From the NCBI RefSeq assembly GCF_050947875.1, contig NC_134570.1, positions 108,964,622 to 109,028,621 on the forward strand: a stretch of DNA of 64,000 nt, read 5' to 3'. Each line of letters begins with the position of its first letter. Position 1 is the stretch's first letter. This DNA comes from Dermacentor variabilis (lineage: Eukaryota; Arthropoda; Arachnida; Ixodida; Ixodidae). Below are positions 38,683-54,155 of the stretch, in pieces. A program made the position numbers and the translations under genes. Under the pieces are notes generated by a model, which worked only from the letters and a program-made list of their open reading frames with translations, had not been told where the DNA came from and searched no databases.

Positions 38683-39380
38683 GGTATTTTCTATCGATGG
38701 AAACGACAAGTTCAACCAGGGCTCTACGCTCCCAAGTGCTTCAGTGCGCCCCGGATCGTTCGCGGGCTCAGCAATATTGACAAAAGGAAGACGGTGTGCA
38801 AATGAGTAACTCCGCGCTATATATGCGGGGGCGGCTTCGAGAGCTCCAGAGTCAAACTCGAGGGGCCCCTACTGAAAGAACAAAAGAGAAAAACAATGGT
38901 ACGAAAAAGATCGGCGGGCTGCTCGATAGAACGACCGAGAGAACCGACGACCAAGTGCCGACGACGTCAATTCTCGAGAAGGAAATGCCGCTCCTTTTTT
39001 TGCAAGAATTTTTTTTTAAAACCTATACGGGCACGCATTCGCGTTTTCGTAACTACTTTTTGTTGACGCGTTCCCGTGGCTCTTGTGCGCGTTTCCGTGA
39101 GTACTTTGTTTTCCACCAACGAGGGCCGTCGATTGTACTATGTACTTTGTAGTTGTACTTGGTAATTTTGTGAAATGCCCAGGAACATTTGTGCTCGTGT
39201 AGTTATGGTGCTTGTGTCTACGTGAACTTTGGAATTGTCGTACTTTCTGTATTCCTTTCTCGAAACATCCTTTTTTTTCTCTCTAGCACTTCTACGAATT
39301 AAAAGAAGAGGCCTATAAGCCGGCGCCATCCAGCGGGCACGAGCATCCTTTTGAACGCAGATGATAATTAAGAAAAAAAA
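38683..39380. other. No gene recognised
   Basis: Short compositional frames and T-runs only. Confidence 0.5.
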
Positions 39381-41559
<2,179 letters not shown>

Positions 41560-41772
41560 TGTGAGAGTGATGTCACGTACCAAGCCAGATTGATAAGACT
41601 CCAACGGACGATGTGTGTGTGCTGTGCTATGTGCTCTCTCTCCCTCTCCCCCTTCCCCATCTTTAATCTCCCCCATCCCTCTCCCATGTGTAGGGTAGCA
41701 AACCGGTTAAGCTAAACTGGTTAACCTCCCTACCTTTCCTTCTCCCCTTTTTCCTTCCTTCCTTCCCTCTAG
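41560..41772 (+). mobile_element. LINE 3' end with CT-rich tail
   Basis: 'gtgtagggtagcaaaccgg', then 'ctggttaacctccctacc', then CCTT repeats. Same family as 143-262, 49903-49978 and 54060-54155. The preceding ~130 bp probably encodes the extreme C-terminus in a degraded frame. Confidence 0.6.
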
Positions 41773-43042
41773 ATGCACTTCGCTGTGCGTTGGTTTCGTC
41801 GCAATGCAGACGTGCTCTACACGACGTTTCGGTTGGCGCGAGTGAGGAGCCAGCAGGGAATTGGAAATCGTCGGAATTCGGCGCTGTCTGACGTGCCTTC
41901 TCTACGCTCGCGTCGTTGCGATCGCGTTAGTGCAAACGAGATCGTAAATACCAGCTTAACTTTTTTTTTCTTTTTTCACTGTTTCGCATCTCTTTGCGCG
42001 TGTGCCGGTATCGCCTGAGCCAAAAGCGTGACGATTAAATGACGGTCGGCCCCTCTCCCGTTTCCCAGCTAATAACCGTTCTCCTCGCGGTACAGTGCTA
42101 AGAAAAGGAATGCGCGAAGCTCTTCCCGCATCGCGCTTCACGTACCTGGCTTGAATTGTTGCAAAAAAAGAAAGAAAGAAAGAATAAAAGGAAAGGAAAC
42201 CTCATCGACATATGTGTACTACAGCAAACAAGTGTCGGAACGTGACGACAACAACGGGCAAAGAGCAACACGGGAAGTGCGCCTGCAACAAGAACGAATC
42301 AACGGATGTTTTTTTTTTCTTTCAGTTTTTCTTTCTCTCTGTTCTTTTTTTTTTTTTCCCCTAGCGCTCGCGCCGCACCAAGGAAGAACCGTGGCTGGTC
42401 GATATTGCCGCGCCGGTGTTGTGAACGTGCCTTCATTACGGACGTGCGCGGCATGTCTCCCATACGGAGCGCATTCGAAAAAGGAACAGTTGATCGTCGT
42501 CTCTTTCTCTGTCTTTCTCTTTGTTTCTTTTCTTGTTTCTTCTCCGTACGTGCAGTTTTGCGTCAAAAAACAGCAAAAAGAAAGTTTTGGAGCAAAAGTG
42601 CGTTATGGCGGAGCAAATGAGGTGAAGAAACAGGAATCATACCAGATCTCCACGTCTTTCTCCTCTGTCTTGTTTTTTCTTTTGCCGTTCAAAAAGAAAA
42701 TGCAAAACTGGAAGTGAAGGATAGAAACGCGAGTGCCAGCAATTTCATACTCCTCTTTTTCTCTCTCTCTCTCTCTCTCTCTCTGTGCACGACAGCGGGT
42801 TTTATTTCACGTCCTCGTCGGAGTGTCGCTTCCGGAACGACCATGACGACCATACACGCGTCGAACGCTGCTGCGGTTTTTCACACCTTCTTCCATCGAC
42901 GCAGCTTCGACGCAGGTATACACGTAGCGTCTCGATTCTTCTACCCGCTGCTGTCGCTGTTCGCAGTGGGCTGCCGAAAATGCGAGACTGCGTGAATTGA
43001 CGCTCGTCCACCGAGTCGCGCGCACGTATAAAACCAGTCGAG
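41773..43042. other. No gene recognised; CT microsatellite
   Basis: (CT)n at 42760-42784 and T-runs at 42310-42320 and 42347-42358. A TATAAAA word at 43028-43034 lies just before the SINE fragment; it has no attached gene. Confidence 0.5.
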
Positions 43043-43049
43043 ACGGTTC

Positions 43050-43265
43050 GCATCGCGTGCGGTGGCGGCATACGTATATAGCGCTATGCGGCTCACCACG
43101 ATGTCGCCAGTTCGATTCCCTGCCGCAACGGCCACATTCCTATGGTGGGAAGATGCATCAACGGGTTTCTTTTTTCACATCAACGCTAAATGCCCCTTGT
43201 TCAAACTAACTGAGATTGTTTCATTAAGGAGGCCCTCACAAACCACCGTGCCATTTTCGAGGCAT
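43050..43265 (+). mobile_element. Degraded tRNA-derived SINE
   Basis: 'gtgcggtggcggcat' and the B-box word 'agttcgattccctgccg' lead into 'cggccacattcctatgg' and, after an interruption, 'ctcacaaaccaccgtgcc', the SINE order with divergence. Confidence 0.5.
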
Positions 43266-43498
43266 TAAAATCCGTAAATGTTCGCGTACGGATTTCCGCA
43301 CTCTACACGTACTCAGCGCAGACGAGAAGAGAGAGAGGGAGGGCGATAAATGACATCTATTCCTGTAGTACAACCAAAGGGACAGAGATGGATAGCGCTT
43401 TCTTACGGCGTCATTAAAGCTCCACTTTTCACTTTTGCTTATTTTGTGGCGCTCACTGCTGCTCTTTCAGAGTTTCATTGCAAGTGAAAGCAAGTGCG

Positions 43499-43550
<52 letters not shown>

Positions 43551-43986
43551 TTTTTTATCTCGTCCCATGATCTTATATGTCTTAAACCTGCAGTAGCATG
43601 CCAGCCCTTTTGCTCGGCTAATCTTCCAATACATCATGAAAATTTCTCTCAAGAGCGCGCATGTACTTTGGCATGCATACAGGTTGGTGCGTGTATACGG
43701 TGTGCGGTTTCTTTGCGACACTCTCTTGGAATGCTCAATTTGTGTGCGCGAGGGGGTGGACTATGCGGTGTGGACAACCTAACGTGACGGTGCGTGCTCG
43801 AGAGACTATTGCCCCGGGCTAGCGGTCTGGCGTAACGCAGCTGCCACATTCCGAGCAGTTTCGCTCACAGAGTCCAAATGCGTCGCACCTTTCTAGTTCA
43901 CTATATATGTTGTCTTTTATTCTGCGCTCTGGGCACCGCTATAGCTGCGCTGTCGTCTACGGTGGCTGTTACTTCAGTGTGGAGTC

Positions 43987-43988
<2 letters not shown>
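43266..43988. other. No gene recognised; (CT)n-(T)n tract
   Basis: Pure CT run 43502-43541 followed by a T-run to 43556. No other structure. Confidence 0.6.

Positions 43989-44073
<85 letters not shown>
43989..44073. repeat. Compound (CT)n-(AT)n microsatellite
   Basis: CT to 44028, then AT to 44073, uninterrupted. Confidence 0.97.
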
Positions 44074-44074
<1 letters not shown>

Positions 44075-44519
44075 CCGTGCGTCTACAACGACCAAAAGGC
44101 TAGCGGACAGTGCACGGTAAGCCGCCCTGGGCAGAGATGCGCCGCGGCTTGTGTGCGTACATCCGACGTCCATTAGCGGATCCCGGATGCTGGGGGGCTA
44201 GAGGTTACACCGAGGGTACAGAGAGCGAATGGCCAAGAGCGGCACGGCCGCGTACATTGGGGTATGTCTTTCACGAGAAGGCGAGAGGACAGGCCCCCAG
44301 ACGAGGGAAAGCGGAAGAAGGAAGCGGATCAGTGAGGAGGCGAGAAAAAAGAAAGGTATACAAAAGAGGATGGAGACAACATCGGCTGGATCTTTACCCA
44401 ATACAGGACATTACGTAGCTTTCCTTCTCCGCCAGCCTTATGAGGACACTGCACGTTTTTTTTTTTTTTTTTTGGCCAAAACCGTGCAGCGATACAGCAT
44501 CTATATTTATCTGGCGCTA

Positions 44520-44890
44520 TATAGCCGGATCAGGCCCAACGATCCCGCAACTGCTCGAACGTTACGGATCGGACACGCTGATTGGTGAGCATCACCTGTA
44601 TTGCGTATCGCTACCTGGCCAATCATGGACCGAGATCGCAAGTCTGCTCACCCGTCATAAGGACTGGTCGCGATTGAGTCAGCAACAGCTGTAACGGACA
44701 TCGCTAGCTTTTCCAATCAGGACCCGAATTTACGAGGTTGCTCGCACGTAAACACCGGTCGTCATTGGTCGGCAGCATCTGCGGTGCGTGAAGCTAGCCG
44801 GCCAATCAGGGAACGAATTCACGAGGTTGCTCGCACGTAAAGTGCGCGCCGTCATTGGCCAGCTGCACGTGCACTGCGCACACAGCCGGC
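44520..44890. repeat. ~92-bp tandem repeat array carrying CCAAT boxes, ~4 units
   Basis: Successive units share 'gctagccggccaatcaggga', 'cacgaggttgctcgcacgta', 'gtcattgg.cagc' and a GTG-rich end. The last two are most similar and earlier ones are decayed. Each good unit carries one CCAAT and one ATTGG, giving alternately oriented CCAAT boxes. It could be an upstream regulatory array or a small satellite; no gene start is visible downstream. Confidence 0.65.
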
Positions 44891-47539
44891 TTTCCTGAAG
44901 GTCAAAGAAAGGGCGATGCGCGAGAGCGTCGCGACCGCCAACCGCGAACCATCCTCATCCTCGCGTGCGAACTGCCTTCCGAATTCGATCCGTGATGGTT
45001 CGACACCGGCTCGCTGTGACGCCTACAGCGCTGCGCCGTATTAACGAGACGCCCGAGTGTGCACAGCGTGTTCCGAGCGAACATGGAGTGTCGCGGACCA
45101 CCATCTTCTTCCATTTGCACCACGGTCGCGCGCTCGAAACCCCGCAACGACTACAACGACAAAGCACTCGTCGAGGGGGGTGAGCCCCGTAGCTGGCGGC
45201 AGCAGGAAGGGGAGCTGTATAAGGCGACGGACGACGCAAGATTAACGAACGGACAGGGAGGGGGGGGGGGGGGGGGTGAGTGGTGCGGTGCTTTTTTTTC
45301 CCCGCCGCACAGTCAGCAAGAAGGCGGCGTTAGACTATACACAGGCGAGACGGTCGTAAAGCACGGTAACGGCAACTGCTGCGCCAACGAGGACGGCTGC
45401 CTTATCCCGGGAGCACTCTGTGATGTCCTCGCGCAGTAGCCATCTCCGGCGATGAGTCACCCATTAGGAGAGCAGCGCGCGCTCCCGGTCGGTCGCAAAA
45501 CGCCGGCAACCTCGCAAGACATTTTCGCTTTCGCTTGATGTGCGCCCTTGGTGACGATGAAACAGGTCGGCACCTGCGCCGCCATGCACCAGGCTATTAA
45601 TAACCGTAGTTATAGCAATACCTGCTATGCATTTAGAAGGACTGCAGTGGACGAGGAAGTAGCTGCGTAGCCAGCCTGTCTTAAGAAAGGCTCTGAGAAA
45701 CGGCAAAGCTTACTGAGTTATACTCCTCATATAGTAGTAGAGCAAACTTCCACAGTGCTAATAATACTAAGCACGAATAACGCGCCCGTCTCGTTTTAGG
45801 TGTATCTTCTTCTGCGTCAGGGTTTGTCTTTCTTTTGTTTTTTTTTTCTTGCGCGTCGCTCGGCTTTCCACAGTACTTTAGTACCTCGGTGCCCATGACT
45901 ACGATTTAGGACAAAGAAAGGTATTTCAGTTATGAGGCAAAAGCGCGCCCGCTTTCATTACAATCTGCTTTGAACGGGAGCGCAACAATGCCGGCAGATC
46001 ACTGCAGGCCCACTCCCCGATTTTTTTTTTTTTCACCTCATTCAACTCCGCTCATACGGACCGAGCCAAACGGTTAATCGCCGCTAACGAAACGTGCGCC
46101 ACGAAGTTATGTCGACACCCGCTCCCGTCTATAGCCGGCGGCGGGCATCATCGGGACGCCAACAACACACGGTGGCAAAGGGACTCCTACGGCGTCGAGC
46201 CGTGCGCGCGTGTGTGTTCTCAGCGAAAAAGGTTACCGGGAGAGCAGCGATCGATCGACCAGGCAGAGGCAGGCAGCCCCGTCTCCATACACGGCGAAGG
46301 GAAAGAGGTGGCCATGGAAGGGAAAGGAATCGCGCTCACGTTGCCCCGGTGACAGTGGAGAATAGGGGAGGCGGAAGGGAGCGAGTGAAGCGTTCGGACC
46401 TCCCCCGTCCCTCCTCCTCCTCCCCCCTTTTTTTCCCTAAAGCTCGCCCGAGGCGTCAAGCAAGCTGCGCGTCTTCCTTGCTTCCTTCCTTCCTTCCTTT
46501 TCGCTCGCACGTAGCCTCGAACCCAAAGCGCATGCGCGCGAACCTCAGGTAGACGAGAGGCGCAACGAGAGCGAGAGGGGGGAAGCGAGGGAGAAAAAAA
46601 AGGCAGCTGCGTTCCTTGCAGCGCCAGGTCAAGGATCTCTCCTCCCCAACTCGGCAGGAAAACCCTTTCTGCGGCTCCTCGAGGGACGAGAACGCTAAAC
46701 AGAACAAGGCGCAATACGCCGGTTCGTGTTTGCGCTTTCCCTCTCTCTCTCTCTCTTCGGAGGAAAACGGCCGCTGGCCAACCACCGCGGGCCTCGGAGA
46801 CCGTTCAACGTATAAGCACCGCCGTCGCAGCGCCGTTATCTGTGCTTAACCCAATCTCGGCGGGTGGGTGTGCTAATGCGGCCCCAGATTTGTTCATTTG
46901 TTTATTCCACCAGAGAACGGTGACACGCGTGGAACGCGAGCATATGGATTCGAGAGGTGTGATACCTACTTGTCCTGCAGATCTGAACCTCTTTAGAATG
47001 CACTCTTTTTCTAGCCCCGTAGGTCAGCGATGAAGCCACCAAAAAAGAACCGCAGGTGTACGACAAAAATCCCCCCTCTCCCGTCCTTCAGCGGCCCGTG
47101 CGCATTCGCTTCAGCAGCCAGCCCTGTACAGCCTCTGTACTGCCGTAGCTAGAAGAACGCCCGTTGCAAAAGTACTTGCTTAATAAAAGGACATAGACAA
47201 ATTTACTGTCATCACTTTTTCAAGTTCAAGACCACTTGTACTAGGATTCTTACGGGACTGATGCGCTGGTGCTTTCAGTTGGATTAATTGTTCGATTAAG
47301 TTTTTTTTTCTACAGGCGTCAAGTCCATTCACTCTAAACAATCAGAACATTACAAGACGGCCGAAGGCTGACTTAACCTGTTTGCTTGCGGTCCCCTTTA
47401 AACAAATCATGCAGCCTCCATATATATATATATATATATATGCTAAGCTACAATTGCATCGGGGAAGGTCTCTTCTAACCTACAAGCGCGTTCGTATCGA
47501 TATAAATTGAGGCATACGAGTGTGGTGTCAACGAGTTTC
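44891..47539. other. No gene recognised
   Basis: G-run (45259-45276), T-runs (46020-46034), CTTCC repeats (46482-46499) and an AT tract (47421-47440). An open frame ending near 45439 with several cysteines has no recognisable domain. Confidence 0.5.
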
Positions 47540-47722
47540 AATCGCCGTACCGTATTGCGTAACCGCATACTGGGTTCGATACGAAGCCGCGGCAATCGTG
47601 TCATGGCCCGTTGGACGGGTCCAAGAGCCACAATTGCGCTGAAATCTGTGGACATACGTGTTAAAGAACCCACTCAGGTGGTCAGAACTATCGAGGGGCC
47701 CTCCATAGGCGGCACTTAACAA
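47540..47722 (+). mobile_element. Degraded tRNA-derived SINE
   Basis: B-box word 'ctgggttcgatacg', then 'acatacgtgttaaagaaccc' and 'ctcaggtggtcagaact', the SINE 3' domain. Confidence 0.6.
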
Positions 47723-47740
47723 ACACCCACGTGCACAAAG

Positions 47741-47877
47741 CTTTGGGGCATGAATACACTCATCAATAAATGTTGTGCCACACCTGCCGGTCCCGACGTG
47801 GGACTAGCCGGATGCGCGACGAGTTCGCGTCCTCGCCGGACCTGCAATAAAGTTTCTTCACTCACTCACTCAAGAGC
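47741..47877 (+). mobile_element. LINE 3' terminus with (CACT)n tail
   Basis: 'ctttggggcatgaatacac', 'gtcccgacgtgggactagcc' and 'ggacctgcaataaagtttct' run into CACT tetranucleotides. AATAAA occurs just before the tail. It looks like the conserved end of a LINE family; coding sequence is absent. Confidence 0.55.
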
Positions 47878-49147
47878 CACTGCCTGCCTTCGCACGCGCA
47901 CAGGGACCGCGTTGCCGGCCAAAGCGCACTCTACACAGCGCAAACCAGTGGACACTTATAAGCAGCAACCGACGGTCCAGCCCGAGCGACATAGGGAGGC
48001 ACGGAGGTTAACCAGATGTAGTTCTGTATGTCTACAGTGCGCGCGGGGGAAGAGTCTGTAAATGAATATAAGCAGAGGGGGGAAGGAAACGCCAACGACG
48101 TAAATAAACAACGGTATAACAACGCGGTATAAACAACGGACCCACAGTTGCCAGGCAGCGTTTACAAAGTCTGTCATGTAGGCCGCAGTAGAAAGCCTCC
48201 CCGGCAAAAGCGCACAGGACCAACGCGCTCAGCCGTCGCGGAGGATAGCGATGTGATGTGAATTCGTCCGAAGAGCGAAGCTGTTAATCGTCTGTGAGAG
48301 GAACGCGGTGCGATCGGGTTAAATTTATATTCGCTTGTTCAAAGCACGTATGCGTTAACGTCTGATACTCACAATTGTCACTGTGCCTGCCTGCCCCCCC
48401 CCCCCCTCACCCCCGCGTAGCTGTGGTGGAACACAGTTTGCTTATCAAACGAAGCGTACCAGCCGGCAGCGCGAGCAGCTGTTTGCAAGGGACGCAGTGG
48501 CTCGGCAACACGCACCGCTTTTGGCTTGCATAGTTAAGTGCGTTCTTTTTTTTTTTTTTTCTAGTGTCCGCCGGCAAGGTCGAGAGGGTCCGCGCGGTCG
48601 GTAAACAAAAGCACCGGTCGTCATCCGCACTCGAACCTCGCTCAAAGAGCGTTTCGCTTTCCCACACGCTGGTTGCTAAGCGTCGCACCGACAAAGTGAC
48701 GGGCAGTTTCCGTACAGCGTGCCTCTTTAGGATAGATACACAACTACGATTCGGACATCCTCTAAGAAACAAGATGGCGTCAGTAAACCTTGTAAACGAT
48801 GTAAAGGAAACTACATAAAGGTGGAATATACTAGATAGAAAAGAAAAAAAAAAGAAGGAAAACGCTGATCACAGGCACGACAAGCGACACAACATGGAAT
48901 GGGGCATCAAGAGGCAGGTAGCTATAACTTAGCTGAGATATATATGAAGAACTGACGTGAGCGGGTCATATATGTGGTGCGGTGGTCTAGCACGAGCAAC
49001 AGAACGAGAGTCGAGGGAAGGGTAACGCCGTAAAGGGCGCTGAGATGATAAAACTTGCAGGCATGTCGACGATGCAGCCGGCTGGACATAGGGCAGGTGT
49101 AACCGGATATGGGCGGGTAAAGGCCTTCGTCGTGGAGAGCACAGTCG
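47878..49147. other. No gene recognised
   Basis: C-run (48394-48406), T-run (48546-48560), A-run (48843-48852). No domain or repeat pair. Confidence 0.5.
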
Positions 49148-49345
49148 ACCAAAAATGCTTGCGGACCACTAGATCTCAGAGAACGTCCAATTTCCCGGCA
49201 GCTTTACAACGCAGCCTATAAGTATTCGCATTTACAGCTTCCACCAGTATATGTGAACAACATTGTGATGTTTGGTGTTGCCGACTGATATTGCAGGCTG
49301 CTCTGAAATTGGACGTTTTCTTAGATTTCGTTGTCCGCAAACGTT
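49148..49345. mobile_element. Small inverted-repeat element
   Basis: The left arm (49148-49206) contains TGCGGAC, TAGATCT, GAACGTCCAATTTC and GGCAGC. The right arm (49290-49345) gives the same order on the opposite strand. The ~85-bp centre is unique. Likely a decayed foldback or MITE. Confidence 0.5.
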
Positions 49346-49902
49346 TTCTTCTTTTTTGTTGTTGTTGTTGTTGAGGGTACATAAACAGGCTGACGAGGAT
49401 TATCGTGAGATAGAATGAAGGCTGCAATAATTGGCCGATATCAGCCAGGACATGCTGCGTAAAGAACGCGAAAACGCTGGCGCGTGTATATAGGACTTCG
49501 AAGTCGATATCGCACATTTCCCGCGAGTGGTCCCGATTACGATTCAAAGCTTCAAAATGCTTCATCGGGATGTTGGACAATCGCACGCTTCCAGTTCGAA
49601 GGATTTTGCGAATCAGGATGTTTTCAAAGCAATGGAGTCTGCGCGGCCTGCAGCAATGGGGCTACTGACATGACGCGGCGAAGCGATGGCTGCTCCGACT
49701 CTTTCGCAGCGAGGACCAGGCCCTCACACTCTAGTTCATTGGGAGATTCTTTAGGATGTCTGCATATTATTTGCTACAGTCAATATAGATCGTACAGGTG
49801 ACGGTCTGTGGTATTATACCTCCTCACAGCTATTTCGTCGGCAACTTCCCGAGGCCGACGACCACACCAGAGGCGATAGACAGGCTATCGGATTTTGTCT
49901 AT

Positions 49903-49978
49903 ACAGAGACAGAGTGAGTGAGAGAGGAAAAGCAGGGAGGTCAACCACACGCAAGTCTCAGGTTTGCTACTCTGCAGG
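49903..49978 (-). mobile_element. LINE 3' tail fragment
   Basis: On the minus strand 'agagtagcaaacctgag' and 'gtggttgacctccctgctttt' run into CT-rich sequence, matching the tail family at 41690. Confidence 0.5.
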
Positions 49979-51424
49979 GAAGTTGGGGAAAAAAAAGGGT
50001 GTTAGAACAGATATTTCGCATACTTCATATGGTCAAAAATACTACTGAGCTAGATCACAGAAGCTAAGCGGTGTTGTGCTCAATAGGGAGCAGGACACCA
50101 GAGTACCTCAAGCGCGAACAGGTCAACCCCCCCCCCCCCTCCGTCGGAAAATCATTCAGGGGTCCGCTTTAAGGGACAGTTAGAATGTGAGGGTCAGCAG
50201 ATGTCCCATCCCGTTTCTCTAAATACAGGCATTATCAATTCATTTTACTTTCTCCTGATCTACAGCAAAAACAACGCTGCGACGTACAAGAGATACAATG
50301 TAATACAATCATCGCCGGGAGTATGTTCTATAATGATGGCCGTAACAGAACTTGATAGCTTTCCACTTTGAGCGTATGCAGGGACACAAAGACGTAAAGA
50401 AGAAGAGGAAGAAAAAAAAAAGGCGCATGTTGAAGACACCGAAATGGCGACACCGCGTAATGCAAAACGCTGCGGGCGCTCTCTTCCGGCGTGCCCCTGA
50501 GGAGCAGGCACGCCGAACATACCCACTATTTTTCTTTCCTCTTGTACCGTAAGGCAGCGGCGGTACGTGCACTTAATTTTTTTAAAACATATTATCTTAA
50601 CTTCCACGTATAACAGAACGGTGGCTCCGCTTTCAGAAACATCTATATATACGTCGCATCTGTTTACCCCGGATTCGTGTTTCGCAGACAGGCGTGCCCT
50701 CGCTATCTATAGTCCACAGTTTCATAAGACAGCTCGCTTCGCAGGACACTAGCAAAATCACAATGCGGGCTGCGTCGGTATGCATATAGCAGCATATGCT
50801 GCGCCTCGCGCACCGAAAATCGGGCAGGCGTAATCGCCCACGAGTTGAGGGCGCAGCCCACAGCGTTCCGTTTTCCTCGTCTTACGTAACTCCTATCAGC
50901 TGAAAATATTTAACGATTTCCCTCGCAGAGGACAAATGATACCGCAGTTTTTTCTTTTCGGCCGTTGTTGCTGAAACCGTACGCTTCACAGGGCGCGCTA
51001 TCCGCCCGCACAAGCAACGTGCGCGCGGAACCCTTAGTTGGACGAGCACTGACGACGAGAGTGTAGCATTACGCAAGCATACGAAGCATATTTGATACGT
51101 TGGTGCTGAAAAACAACAGCAAAGATTTCTCGCTCAAGGTATCCCAGAATGCTGAACTTGTTGAGAATGTTGACATGTTTGTGTCGATGCGGCGACGAGT
51201 AATTCAAGCATCCGAGAAACAGCTAATGGCGACGAATATATCAGGTATGTAACAAAATGTTGAGTGACGTCGCTTGGCTGTGTCGCACAAGCTTTATTTG
51301 CTATTATTAGGCCTAATTAGAAGGGCAAAAAGTGCCTCTAATATCATTTGAAAGCGCACCTTGCTCTTTGAACGAGAAATGAGGAAAACCGAGAGCCAAG
51401 TCCAACGAAATCAGCGAGATTACA
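49979..51424. other. No gene recognised
   Basis: C-run (50129-50141) and a GC-rich 9-bp hairpin CGGCGTGCC (50487-50495 with 50507-50515). Otherwise unremarkable. Confidence 0.5.
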
Positions 51425-51650
51425 TTATGGGGTTTTACGAACCAAAGCTACGATTTGATTATGAGGCACGCTGTAGTGGGGGAATGGGGATCGGTTTTGA
51501 ACACCTAGGGTTCTTTCACGTGCCCCTAAATCTTGGTACACGAGCTTTTTTTGTGTGTGTGTGCATTTCGCCTTCACCGAAACGCGGCCGTCGCGGCCGA
51601 GACCGGTCTTGTGACTTTGCGAACCGGTTTTGCGAGCAGCGGGTAAGTTC
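51425..51650 (-). mobile_element. tRNA-derived SINE, minus strand
   Basis: Read on the minus strand, the SINE 3' domain appears as 'acgtgaaagaaccctaggtg', 'tgcctcataatcaaa' and 'cgtaaaacccca'. It is preceded by a 'ggccgcg' linker and a degraded tRNA-like head. Confidence 0.65.
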
Positions 51651-52348
51651 AACCGCAAGTCCAACCAAATACCGCATTCACTCGAACACATGCCGGCTGG
51701 CAACTTCAAATACGAATATACCTGCGGGTACACACACACACACCCATATATATATTCGGATAGAGGCCAACCATTATCTTTCACAGAGCATAGCAACACG
51801 CAGACAGGACATATTGCGTTGCTTTTCGTCGCATTCAACGAAGCTCAAATGTAGCACATGCGCTGCACTGTCTTCTGAATTTGACGGGCCGTCATGGTTT
51901 GGACCCCAGAACGGCCGGTCAACGACCCCGTTCGACATGCCGACAGGAGAGGGAAGTGGACTTCTAGTGATGGTGATGGCCTGAACACTAGGACAGGTGC
52001 CTCCTCTCTGATCACAATTTTGAGTGGAACTTTTCTGGTCAGGATTACAATCCAACCTCCCAAGATTTAAACATTATTTGAAAACAAAAAACAAAACAAA
52101 AAATTACCGACGATTACGTTAATTCCTGATGCGAAATTTGAGCGCAGCAAATAAGCTGTTTCACCTTTTCGATAGATTGAGGCAAAGAAATCGAGCAACA
52201 CATGTATGCGCTATCACAGAATTTTTTTTTATATTTCCCGTACTCCTGGATCATCTCGACGGCGGCGACGGTAAGCTTCTGCTTCGGCGGCACGCACCTC
52301 TGGATTCTGACGGCGACGGCGCTGGGCCTCTGCTCTGGCAGCTCGTTT

Positions 52349-52381
<33 letters not shown>

Positions 52382-54059
52382 CGGAGGACTTCCATCGGTC
52401 GTCTCGCTCATGGCTCAGAAAGAACTGGCAGATAATTTCGCAGTGGCGAACGGCAGCGGCAATTTCGGCTCGGGCGGTGCACATATACAGATCCGCCGCC
52501 ACCGATCTGGCTCTCTGATTGCCACCGCACAGGGGTTGCATTGGAGGAGGAGCGAAGAAAGGAATTAAGTTCGAGCCGGCGCTTTGACAACCGGAGGAAG
52601 AGGGGGGAGGGGGGCGGCGTGTACATCCAGCGGCAAACGATGGGGGCAGAAGCGCGCGCAGCAAGCGGACAACACGATAAAGGGAGGAGGGAAGAGATAG
52701 CAGCGACTGACTGATGCCGCTGACGCCGATAGTGAGTCAACCCCAGCTGCGGAGTTGGTTTCAGGGACAACGCCGCCGATGCCGACACAAACAATATGAT
52801 ACCCTCGCTTCCGCAGCGCTAAGAACCAGGTCTAGCCGTGGGAAGGTGGTCACGTATTCGTCGACGTGCCGGGGCCTACGTGAAATAACCGGCGCGTCGG
52901 CAACTGAAGAGCACCCTATCCGCCACACAAGAACAGGGGGGGGGACCCTTTCCTCCTCTTTCTGCATGGCGGCGACGGTGTTCTATGCAGTCACGTTATC
53001 TTGACTCTCTAGCGGCGTCAGCGGCATCCAGCGGTATCAGTCGGTCGCTGCTAGCGCTGGGGGGATGAAAGGGGGGCGGAGCTGGTTACGAGGCCGACGA
53101 CAACGCCGACGACGACGCGAAACCCAGGAACGGACGCCAAAGAGCTGCGCTCTAAAAAGGGCGGCCTACTCGAACCCCCCCCCCCCCCACACACACACAC
53201 AGACACACCCACGCGCGCTCACGTTGGCGCGCAATAATAATAAAGTTGCGGCAAGCCCCCACGTGTTTTCAAAGGTCTAGCTATCGCCAGGCGAGGCGTT
53301 CGGCGTCCGCTGTCGGTTCTCATTACGTCCTCCCACGGTGTGCGGTGGGGACCGATCCAACTTCCGGGCTCCGAAAAAGGAACTGCTCGCCGCGGACCCA
53401 AGCTGCATTCACAGCGAACGCTGTGCACGCCGGTTAGGCGAGTTAGCGCGATAAAACTTCGCAGACGCCGCGACGTGGGTCGACTCGTCGTTAGAAAAAA
53501 AAAACTAATCCCGCAAACCACGCCGGGGAGGGCGCGTAAATGCGGCTCCAAACGCCCCGGCACGATTTTTTTTACGCGGCAAGGCAATCGCGCGCCCCTT
53601 ATCAGACGACCGCGCCGTGAAAGACTAGAGGGATGGGGGGGGGGGTGATGGAGGCAATGGGCTTCGATAAGGGCCCGGCGTTCCAGAACCGCATTGCCAT
53701 CTGCGTAAAACCTCGCAATAGGACGCGCGGTGGCGTCGTAAACCCTCGTGGCCCCGCCACGCGTACACCGACCACCCTGGTGCTCAGTGCGTGCGTTAAA
53801 ACCGAGCGCATATTGAGCGGCCCGCGCAGGCAGCCACCCCGGGCGGCCGCGAAATTTTAATATAACTCTCCGGCCTTGGGCGTCGACTGCGCACAAAGCT
53901 ACGAGAGCGCCGCCATGCGGCACCCGAAGGCAAGCGGGCTGTGCAAACGCCTCTACAGTGCGCGGTGAGCACTGACCTGTGCCTGTGCGCATGCGTTGTA
54001 TCCACTGTCCAGTATTCCCTTTGTTCTTTCCCGCTATTCGTATATTATGAGCAGTTTCC
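51651..54059. other. No gene recognised; (CAG)n and spacer
   Basis: (CAG)10 at 52351-52380, a C-run at 53176-53189 and G-runs at 52936-52943 and 53635-53646. The long minus-strand frame 53219-54352 has no domain and uneven composition. Confidence 0.5.
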
Positions 54060-54155
54060 CTCCAACACCAGCGTAGGGTAGCAGCAAACCGGGTGCAAAC
54101 GTGGTTGACTTTCGATGTCCCTCCTCCCCCCCTCTCTCTCTCTCTTTCTCGTTGC
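54060..54155 (+). mobile_element. LINE 3' tail fragment
   Basis: 'cgtagggtagcagcaaaccg', 'cgtggttgact', then (CT)n, the fourth copy of the tail family. Confidence 0.45.
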
